DNA from: Chthonomonas sp. UBA6659
Lineage (GTDB): Bacteria; Armatimonadota; Fimbriimonadia; Fimbriimonadales; Fimbriimonadaceae
NCBI GenBank assembly: GCA_002455425.1
Contig: DKKT01000065.1
Location: forward strand, 23,025-87,024
DNA length: 64,000 bases
Direction of reading: 5' to 3'
Of the stretch, positions 57,923 through 64,000 are shown piece by piece (position 1 is the first letter of the stretch; each line of letters begins with the position of its first letter). Position numbers and translations under genes: made by a program. The notes under the pieces are model-generated. The model had not been told where the DNA came from. It made no database searches and saw only the letters and a list, made by a program, of their open reading frames with translations.

Positions 57923-59400
57923 GCGAGCAACGGCTCGAGCACATCGCCGAAGACGTCCGTCAGGCGGAAATCGCGGCCTTGGTACCGGTAAGTCAGACGC
58001 TTGTGATCGATGCCGAGGAGGTGAAGCAGCGTCGCGTGGAGGTCGTGGACATTGACCGGATTCTCGACGATGTTGTAGCTGTAATCGTCGGTCTTGCCGT
58101 ACTGGATCCCTCGCTTGACGCCACCGCCCGTCATCCACAGCGAGAAACAACGCGGATGGTGATCCCGTCCGTAGCTTTCGGGCGTCAGGTCACCTTGCGA
58201 ATACACGGTCCGTCCGAACTCTCCGCCCCAGACGACGAGCGTGTCGTCGAGCATGCCGCGCTGCTTGAGATCCTTGACGAGAGCCGCCGTCGGCTGGTCG
58301 ATATCCTCTGCCTGGAGCTTGATCGCTCTTGGCAGGTCGAAGTGCTGGTCCCAGCCCATGTGGAAAAGCTGGACGAAGCGAACCCCACGCTCGGCCAGAC
58401 GTCGCGCCAGCAGGCAGTTGTAGGCATAGGAGCCTTGCTTTTTCACGTTTGGGCCGTACATCTCGAGCACGGAGGCCGACTCGGTCGAGAGATCGAGCAA
58501 CTCGGGGACGCTTGTTTGCATCCGGAACGCGAGCTCGTACTGCGCGATACGCGTGTCGATTTCGGGGTCACCCATGACGGCCTTACGGATCTTGTTGAGC
58601 CCCATGAGGTCGTCCAGCATCTCGCGACGGGTCTCACGATCGATCCCATGCGGATCGGAAAGGAATAGCACCGGCTCGCCCGTATTGCGAAAACGCACAC
58701 CCTGATGCTCGGTCGGGACGAATCCTGAGCCCCACAGCCGGTCGTAGAGCGGCTGGTCGTCCCTCCGGCCCGATCCGATGCTCGTCATGACGACGTACGT
58801 CGGGAGATCGCGGTTCATCGTCCCGAGTCCATAGCTTAGCCATGAGCCCATGCTGGGACGGCCCGCAATCTGGAAGCCGGTCTGGAAGAACGTCACCGCC
58901 GGGTCGTGGTTGATCGCGTCGGTGTGCATGGAGTTGATCATGCAGATCTCATCCGCGATCGTCCCGAGGTGGGGCAGGATTTCGCTTAGCCACAGTCCGC
59001 TCTCGCCATGCTGTTTGAATCCGTAGCGCGACGGCGCGACCGGGAACTTCTTCTGCCCGGACGTCATGCCGGTCAGGCGCTGACCCATTCGGATCGAGTC
59101 CGGCAGCTCCTCCGCGCGGCGTTTCTCCAGCTCGGGCTTCGGATCATACAGTTCGAACTGGGACGGCGCACCCGACTGGAAGAGGTAGATGACTCGCTTC
59201 GCCTTCGGTGCGAAGTGGGGCAAGCCGGGTAACCCCCCGGTCGCCGCCTTACTCTCGTCGAGGAGAATGGGCTTCGCCCAACTCTCGCCCGCAAGCATCG
59301 ATGCGAGTGCGGCCACGCCGACCCCGCCGGTGCGACGCAAGAACGTCCGCCGGTTGAAACGGTCCTGAAGCTCATGAAGGGGATGGGGGTTTATCGACAC
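57919..59400 (-). CDS. DUF1501 Tat-exported protein (PSCyt partner)
   Basis: A 493-residue protein. A twin-arginine-like signal FNRRTFLRRTGGVGVAALASMLAG is followed by FAPKAKRVIYLFQSGAPSQFELYDPKP, the standard DUF1501 opening. Further family motifs: HTDAINHDPA, SMGSWLSYGLGTMNRDLP, WGGEFGRTVYSQ, GRDHHPRCFSLWMTGGGVKRG and VHDLHATLLHLLGIDH. The fold is alkaline-phosphatase/sulfatase-like, with predicted metal ligands (D, H) kept, but no activity is established. GTG at 59400 is 2 nt after the PSCyt stop, forming an operon with it. Confidence 0.92.
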   Translation of the reverse strand: MSINPHPLHELQDRFNRRTFLRRTGGVGVAALASMLAGESWAKPILLDESKAATGGLPGLPHFAPKAKRVIYLFQSGAPSQFELYDPKPELEKRRAEELPDSIRMGQRLTGMTSGQKKFPVAPSRYGFKQHGESGLWLSEILPHLGTIADEICMINSMHTDAINHDPAVTFFQTGFQIAGRPSMGSWLSYGLGTMNRDLPTYVVMTSIGSGRRDDQPLYDRLWGSGFVPTEHQGVRFRNTGEPVLFLSDPHGIDRETRREMLDDLMGLNKIRKAVMGDPEIDTRIAQYELAFRMQTSVPELLDLSTESASVLEMYGPNVKKQGSYAYNCLLARRLAERGVRFVQLFHMGWDQHFDLPRAIKLQAEDIDQPTAALVKDLKQRGMLDDTLVVWGGEFGRTVYSQGDLTPESYGRDHHPRCFSLWMTGGGVKRGIQYGKTDDYSYNIVENPVNVHDLHATLLHLLGIDHKRLTYRYQGRDFRLTDVFGDVLEPLLA

Positions 59401-59402
59401 TG

Positions 59403-62400
59403 CTATTCCTTGGTGATCGTCTCGTCGAGATTCAAAAGGGTGCTGGCGGTGAGGGTCAAGGCCGCGAGTTCGCCGATGTCGACGCCGTCCGGGACCGGCG
59501 AGGTGCCGACCTTGACGAGAGCCTCGGCAGCCTTGGCGTCGATGCGGTAACGGGCAAGGCGCTTGCGACAACCCTCGGCGAGGATCTTGACCTCGTCCGC
59601 GGTCGCGTGGCGCCCCAGAACGCGTCGGACCATCGCCGCGACCCGATCCTCGATCGACTTCGCATCGGCCATTGCACGAAGAGCCAAGACGCGAGCTGCC
59701 TCGATGTATGTCGGGTCGTTGAGGAGCGTGAGCGCTTGTAGCGGGGTGTTCGTTCGGGCACGCCTCACGCGACAAATCTCGCGACTCGGAACGTCGAACA
59801 CGAGCATGTTCGGCGGTGCCGCGGTCCGCTTCCAGATCGTGTAGAGACTTCGTCGATAGAGAGCTTCACCCATTCCCGCCTTGTAGTTGCGCAGGTTCCC
59901 GTAGAAATTGGTTTCGTCCCAAATCCCTTCCGGCTGATAGGGATAGACCGAGGGCCCGCCGAGCCTTTCGACCAGGAGGCCCGCGGCGGCCAACGCCTGA
60001 TCGCGGATGACCTCCCCTGTCAGTCGGAAGCGCGGCCCGCGGGCGAGGAGAACGTTGGTCGGATCCTTCTCAAGGAGCGAGCCCGAGACCGCCGAGCTCT
60101 GGCGATAGGTGGCGCTCGTCACCAGGACCTTCCACATCGCCTTGAGGTCCCACTTCAGACGGACCAACTCGGTCGCGAGCCAATCCAGCAACTCCGGATG
60201 CGACGGAAACTCGGCCCGGGTCCCGAAGTCCTCGGTCGTCGGGACGATGCCGGTTCCGAACAGCCGCTCCCACATCCGGTTGACGGTGACTCGGGCCGTC
60301 AGCGGGTTCGCCGAGTCGACCACCCACTTCGCGAAGCCGAGACGGTTGCTGGGAGCTCCCTTCGGCAGCGGGGGAAGGATTGCCGGCACGCTGGGCTGGA
60401 CCTCTTCGCCCGGCTTGTCGTACTGGCCACGTCCGAGGACGAAGGTCCTTCGGCGCGTCGGCAGTTCATCCATGACCATCACGGTCGGCGTCTTGGCTTC
60501 CAGATCGTCCTTATCCTTCACCAGCGAGGTCTTTTCGGTGTCGAGTTTGCGGTACTCGGGGTCGTTGGCCAGGGAGTACAGCCGGATGATCGCCATCTTC
60601 TGGGTGGCGTTGCGCTGCCGAGCCGGAATCCGGAGATAGGGTGTCGCCGGGTCCGTCGAAGCGAGCCGGGCGACCTCGTCGGGACCCAGTGCGCGTCGGA
60701 AGATCGCGACGTCGTCGATCATCCCGTTGAACGCATCGGTGCCGGTGCGTCGCCCGATCTTGGCGGTCACTTTGGTCTTCGGCGAACCGGTCAGGGTGTC
60801 ACGCTCGACCTCAAGCTCCGCCGGGCGACCGTTGATGTAGAGCTTCATCCCCGCCGCTTTGCCGCTCCCGTCGTAGGTCACGAAGAGGTGCGACCACTGG
60901 TTCATCGGGATGGTGGCTTTCGCCATCACCTTGATCGCCTTGGCGTCCCACTGCTCGATCAGGTGGGCCATCGGGCGCGATCCCGCCAGGTACAGGTCCC
61001 AGCCTCGGAAGTTGTCGCCACTGTCCATCTTCGACAGCGGTGCCCCTTGGGCTTCCTTCGGGAGGACCCAGGCACCGTAGGAGAAGGCATCAGTGCGATC
61101 GAAATCGGCGATCTCACCCAGATCGAGGAAGTGGTCGCCGGAGGTCGCGACCGCCCCCGTCGCACGCCCGAGATCGAAGGTCGGCTTGCCCTCGATCTTG
61201 ATCCCCCGAAGCTCCTCGGGTACCAGCCGGTACCGGACCATCAGGCCCTCGTCGACCGTCGGCACGTCGACGTTGGGCTTCCAAGTCTCGGCCGCGGCCA
61301 TGTTTGCGACCGTACGGGCAAGTAGTGTCTCGTCGAGCTCCTTGATCCGCTTTCCGAAGCGCTCCAACCGTTGTTCGGTGAGGGGGTCGGGCGCGAGCAT
61401 CAGCGGCGGATGGTTGACGGCCTGCTCCACGCCCGTACCCGATTCGGGCACGTTGTTGAAGAAGGCGTACATCCCGTAGAACTCCTTCTGGGTCAAGGGG
61501 TCGTACTTGTGATCGTGGCAGCGGGCGCAACCCGTCGTCAGGCCGAGCCACACCGCCGAGGTCGTTTCAAGTCGATCGACCACGTTCTCGACCCGCCACT
61601 CCTCGGGGATGACGCCTCCCTCGGTGTTGAGGCGATGGTTGCGATTGAAGCCCGTGGCGATCTTCTGGGCCGTCGTCGCGTTGGGAAGCATGTCACCCGC
61701 CAACTGGGTGACGGTGAACTCGTCATACGGCATGTTCCCGTTGAACGCTTCGATCACCCAATCCCGCCAGCGCCACTGGAATCGCTCGTAGTCCGCCTGG
61801 TAGCCGTTGCTGTCCGCATAGCGGGCATAGTCCATCCAGTCCATCGCCATCCGCTCCCCGTAGCGGGGCGAGGCGAGGAGCCGGTCCACGACCTTGTCGT
61901 AAGCCTGGGGCGACTTGTCGGCCAGATACGCGTCGACCTCTTCGGGGGTCGGAGGCAAACCGGTGAGGTCGAGCGTCACCCTCCGGATGAGCGTCTCTCG
62001 ATCGGCTTCGGGAGCGGGCGTCAGGCCCTCCTGCTCTATCCGTTCGAGGACAAACGCGTCGAGCGGCTGCCGAGCCCATCGGGTGTTCTTGACCCGGGGC
62101 GCGGGCCGCCGCACCGGCTGGACGAACGCCCAATGAACTTTGTACTCCGCACCCTCCGCGATCCACTGACGGAGCAACCGCTTCTCGTCGGCCGTGAGCG
62201 TCTTCCCACTGTCGATCGGAGGCATTACGAGGTCCTGATCGGTGGTCTCGATACGCTTGATCAGCGCACTCGCATCGGGCTTGCCCGGCACGATCGCGAC
62301 GTTGCCGGTCACAAGCTTGCCGGTGGCGGAACGACGATCATCGAGCTGCAATCCGGCCCGCCGGGATGGGGCGTCAGGCCCGTGGCACTTCAGACACTTC

Positions 62401-62531
62401 CCGAGAATCGGTCGAATGTCGCGGTTGTAGTCGACCTTCTTCGGAGCAGGACCCTGGGCGGCAAGGATGCCGGCAACCAGAGGAAGCAGGGCCAACCCTG
62501 GAAGCAGCGCGCGGCGGACGACGCGGACCAT
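59403..62531 (-). CDS. DUF1549/DUF1553 cytochrome c-type PSCyt protein with LamG domain
   Basis: A 1042-residue exported protein. Signal segment ALLPGLALLPLVAGILAAQ, then the PSCyt1 haem motif CLKCHGPDAPSRRAGLQLD, then DUF1549 (about 150-360; ARQPLDAFVLERIEQEGL, DLTGLPPTPEEVDAYL, MDWMDYARYADSNGYQAD) with a second haem-type motif CARCHDHKYDP. A LamG/concanavalin-like domain follows (about 460-620; FDRTDAFSYGAWVLPKE, MIDDVAIFRRALGPDEV), and DUF1553 ends the protein (GFAKWVVDSANPLTARVTVNRMWERLFG, RLTGEVIRDQALAAAGLL). These proteins are believed to act in periplasmic polymer degradation, but no reaction is proven. The next gene, DUF1501, starts 2 nt later. Confidence 0.94.
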   Translation of the reverse strand: MVRVVRRALLPGLALLPLVAGILAAQGPAPKKVDYNRDIRPILGKCLKCHGPDAPSRRAGLQLDDRRSATGKLVTGNVAIVPGKPDASALIKRIETTDQDLVMPPIDSGKTLTADEKRLLRQWIAEGAEYKVHWAFVQPVRRPAPRVKNTRWARQPLDAFVLERIEQEGLTPAPEADRETLIRRVTLDLTGLPPTPEEVDAYLADKSPQAYDKVVDRLLASPRYGERMAMDWMDYARYADSNGYQADYERFQWRWRDWVIEAFNGNMPYDEFTVTQLAGDMLPNATTAQKIATGFNRNHRLNTEGGVIPEEWRVENVVDRLETTSAVWLGLTTGCARCHDHKYDPLTQKEFYGMYAFFNNVPESGTGVEQAVNHPPLMLAPDPLTEQRLERFGKRIKELDETLLARTVANMAAAETWKPNVDVPTVDEGLMVRYRLVPEELRGIKIEGKPTFDLGRATGAVATSGDHFLDLGEIADFDRTDAFSYGAWVLPKEAQGAPLSKMDSGDNFRGWDLYLAGSRPMAHLIEQWDAKAIKVMAKATIPMNQWSHLFVTYDGSGKAAGMKLYINGRPAELEVERDTLTGSPKTKVTAKIGRRTGTDAFNGMIDDVAIFRRALGPDEVARLASTDPATPYLRIPARQRNATQKMAIIRLYSLANDPEYRKLDTEKTSLVKDKDDLEAKTPTVMVMDELPTRRRTFVLGRGQYDKPGEEVQPSVPAILPPLPKGAPSNRLGFAKWVVDSANPLTARVTVNRMWERLFGTGIVPTTEDFGTRAEFPSHPELLDWLATELVRLKWDLKAMWKVLVTSATYRQSSAVSGSLLEKDPTNVLLARGPRFRLTGEVIRDQALAAAGLLVERLGGPSVYPYQPEGIWDETNFYGNLRNYKAGMGEALYRRSLYTIWKRTAAPPNMLVFDVPSREICRVRRARTNTPLQALTLLNDPTYIEAARVLALRAMADAKSIEDRVAAMVRRVLGRHATADEVKILAEGCRKRLARYRIDAKAAEALVKVGTSPVPDGVDIGELAALTLTASTLLNLDETITKE

Positions 62532-62598
62532 ATGACTCTAGCTTACGCCACTCCGCCCCAGATTCCTGCCTGTTCGCAAGAAAACTGGCATAGGACCC

Positions 62599-62629
62599 TT
62601 GACCAGCCATGAACGCGGTGCGGTAGAGT
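62599..62629 (+). promoter_or_regulatory. Candidate promoter TTGACC-N19-TAGAGT for rsgA
   Basis: TTGACC (62599-62604) and TAGAGT (62624-62629) are spaced 19 nt, slightly long. Transcription from here would give a leader of about 185 nt before rsgA, containing the small ORF at 62669. Confidence 0.35.
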
Positions 62630-62668
62630 GCGTGCAACTCCCGAGAGGGAGATTTCACCCGGAGGTCT

Positions 62669-62731
62669 ATGAACACTATGCCATCAAACCCTGCCCTCGT
62701 TCCTGCCCGCACCTCCGGCACCGCTCGCTGA
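62669..62731 (+). CDS. Candidate 20-codon leader peptide upstream of rsgA
   Basis: ATG preceded by a perfect GGAGG at 62661-62665 begins MNTMPSNPALVPARTSGTAR and ends in TGA. It is rich in Pro, Ala, Thr and Arg with no signal. No homologue is recognised. It may be a regulatory upstream ORF, or a chance ORF next to a ribosome-binding-like sequence. No clear terminator-type hairpin follows. Confidence 0.35.
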   Translation: MNTMPSNPALVPARTSGTAR

Positions 62732-62821
62732 AGCGATTTTAGAGAACCGTCCCTTCGGATTCCGGCTGCCGGCCTCGGTGCTTCGCCGTGCCTGCCCGAC
62801 ATTCCGAAGGAACGCATACCC

Positions 62822-63979
62822 TTGAATCCGAATCAACAACGACTTCTTGCCGATCTGCTCGCCGAGATGGACGCCAACGAGCGTCTTCACCTCCGCAAGC
62901 GCGCCCAGAAGCTCCGCAAGGACATCCAGATGCGCGAACCCAAACGTTCGCGCCAGGACGAGGAAGACGCCCGTCCCCGTCGCCCCGTTTCCCTCGAGGA
63001 GCTTATGCTCCGGCTCATCCGAGAGGAAGAGTCCGAGGACGAAGCCCCAAGTGCGACGGGACCCACGATCCGCGGCCAAGTCGTCGGGCTCACGAGCAGC
63101 CGCTGTCGTGTTCAGACCAGCGAAGGGCGTCTCGAAGCGCTTCTCGCGACCCACATCCTGCGACAAGCCCACTGCGCGATCGCGGTCGGCGACTTCGTCC
63201 GCGTCGAGCGAACCCAAGGGGAGCCGGCACGTGTCTTGCTCGTCGAGCCTCGACGGACCAAGCTCTCCCGCCGCGACCCTGGCCCGAAGATCGAGCGGGT
63301 GGTCGCGGCAAACGTCGATGTCGTCGGGATTGTCGTCTCCGTCGGAGAGCCCCCGCTCCATCCACGCCTCATCGACCGCTATCTGATGGCGATCCAGGCG
63401 GGCGGTGCTCGCCCGATTCTCTGCGTGAACAAGGTCGATCAACTCACGACCGAGGCACTCCAGATTTCGGAGCTCTCGAAACTCGTCCCGTACGACTGGA
63501 TGGGGGACGATGTCGTCCTGTGCTCGGCGGAGACCGGCCTCGGCGTCGAGACCCTGCGAACGCGACTCCGCAACCAGCTCAGTGTTTTCGTCGGTCATAG
63601 CGGTGTTGGCAAGTCTTCACTCGTGAACGCCCTTGCCCCGGACTTGCGCCTTGAGGTCGGAGCCGTGAGCACAGGCTACGGCCGAGGAACCCACACCACG
63701 ACCGCATCGACGCTTCACGAGCTTGAAGGGGGCATCCGCCTGATCGACACGCCCGGGATTCGCAGCTTCGGCCTCTGGGACATCACTCAGGAAGACCTCG
63801 CTGATTCCTTCCCCGACTTTGCCCCCTTCATCGAACGGTGCAAGTACCGGGATTGCCGCCACGATCGCGAGCCGCGGTGCGGAGTGAAGGACGCGGTCGA
63901 ATCAGGCGAGCTGCACGCCTACCGTTACGAGACCTACCTCCGTTTGATGGAGGAGCTCCCCGCCGCACGGCGCCTCTGA
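62822..63979 (+). CDS. rsgA: Ribosome small-subunit-dependent GTPase A
   Basis: A 385-residue circularly permuted GTPase that helps 30S maturation. An OB-fold (about 82-140; GPTIRGQVVGLTSSRCRVQTSEG) is followed by permuted G motifs: NKVD (G4), CSAETGLGV (G5), GHSGVGKSSLVN (G1) and DTPGIRSFG (G3). A C-terminal zinc knuckle CKYRDCRHDREPRCGV is present. An unusual charged N-terminal extension of about 80 residues precedes the OB fold (RLHLRKRAQKLRKDIQ, EESEDEAPS). The start is TTG at 62822 with GAAGGA 10 nt upstream, a weak set that suggests low or regulated translation. A possible leader ORF lies upstream. Confidence 0.94.
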   Translation: MNPNQQRLLADLLAEMDANERLHLRKRAQKLRKDIQMREPKRSRQDEEDARPRRPVSLEELMLRLIREEESEDEAPSATGPTIRGQVVGLTSSRCRVQTSEGRLEALLATHILRQAHCAIAVGDFVRVERTQGEPARVLLVEPRRTKLSRRDPGPKIERVVAANVDVVGIVVSVGEPPLHPRLIDRYLMAIQAGGARPILCVNKVDQLTTEALQISELSKLVPYDWMGDDVVLCSAETGLGVETLRTRLRNQLSVFVGHSGVGKSSLVNALAPDLRLEVGAVSTGYGRGTHTTTASTLHELEGGIRLIDTPGIRSFGLWDITQEDLADSFPDFAPFIERCKYRDCRHDREPRCGVKDAVESGELHAYRYETYLRLMEELPAARRL

Positions 63980-64000
63980 AAGCGTCGAGGGGCGGCGACC

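Noticed and set aside
60198..61325. 375-codon plus-strand frame opposite the LamG/DUF1549 gene
   Set aside because: Antisense shadow without recognisable domains.
62684..63598. 304-codon minus-strand frame opposite rsgA
   Set aside because: Antisense to a full RsgA with all G motifs.
1..64000. CRISPR arrays, insertion sequences, prophage, toxin-antitoxin or classical defence genes
   Set aside because: No regularly spaced repeats, transposase or integrase motifs, or defence domains were seen on either strand.

Overview
The window is a GC-rich, gene-dense bacterial chromosome segment. It contains no phage, insertion sequence, rRNA or CRISPR array that I could see. Several features point to Armatimonadota, probably the Fimbriimonadia: a prepilin that begins MRAFTLIE and carries an [12 protein letters not shown] helix, a PEP-CTERM protein ending in a PEPAS/helix/RRRR sorting signal, and two pairs of secreted PSCyt-type proteins (DUF1592/DUF1552 and DUF1549-DUF1553/DUF1501). 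This assignment is inference from protein style, not from a marker gene.

Layout. 1-9.6 kb: the 3' part of a cysteine synthase, a group II PLP decarboxylase, fabD, an M42 peptidase, a TetR regulator, a short pheT and two membrane-protein genes. 9.6-12.6 kb: a non-coding stretch with a hairpin, an intrinsic terminator and two CRP-type sites, then a small exported protein and a subtilase. 12.6-17.3 kb: a coupled operon (BON-like protein, CoA-transferase/GNAT fusion, hydroxyproline epimerase), then a DinB protein and a glycosyltransferase. 17.3-21.7 kb: an isolated nuoD with a Nudix gene, a creatininase-family protein, and phyH with two duplicated small genes. 21.6-26.8 kb: a multicopper oxidase and the first PSCyt pair. 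27-32.6 kb: a secreted propeller with dockerin-like repeats, mqnA, queC and a GATase/deacetylase-like protein. 32.6-36.5 kb: rplS-lepB-lipoprotein and a phosphotransferase. 36.5-44 kb: prepilin, PEP-CTERM protein, a HEYGH protein, an esterase-like protein, and an ECF sigma / anti-sigma / propeller / DM13 cluster. 44-50 kb: sugar epimerase with a DUF5107-TPR protein, tRNA-Arg, a cysteine dioxygenase/YeiH exporter pair, and a DUF2207 protein. 50-64 kb: a second propeller-dockerin paralogue, a class III cyclase homologue, a BMP lipoprotein, a histidine kinase/response regulator pair, the second PSCyt pair, and rsgA.

The strongest window-wide signal is in gene starts. At least sixteen genes have a TANNNT-like -10 hexamer placed 6 or 7 nt before the start codon, with no Shine-Dalgarno sequence. 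This is the arrangement expected of leaderless mRNAs. A second class, mostly exported or surface proteins and rplS, has a longer leader with a good Shine-Dalgarno sequence. Genes are packed tightly: ten same-strand junctions share bases between stop and start, and four convergent pairs share a 4-nt stop/stop overlap.

Functional links: cysteine synthesis, cysteine oxidation and sulfite/sulfate export suggest active sulfur amino-acid turnover. MqnA and NuoD indicate a menaquinone-based respiratory chain. A cyclase homologue and CRP-type sites suggest nucleotide signalling, although the cyclase lacks the usual transition-state residues.
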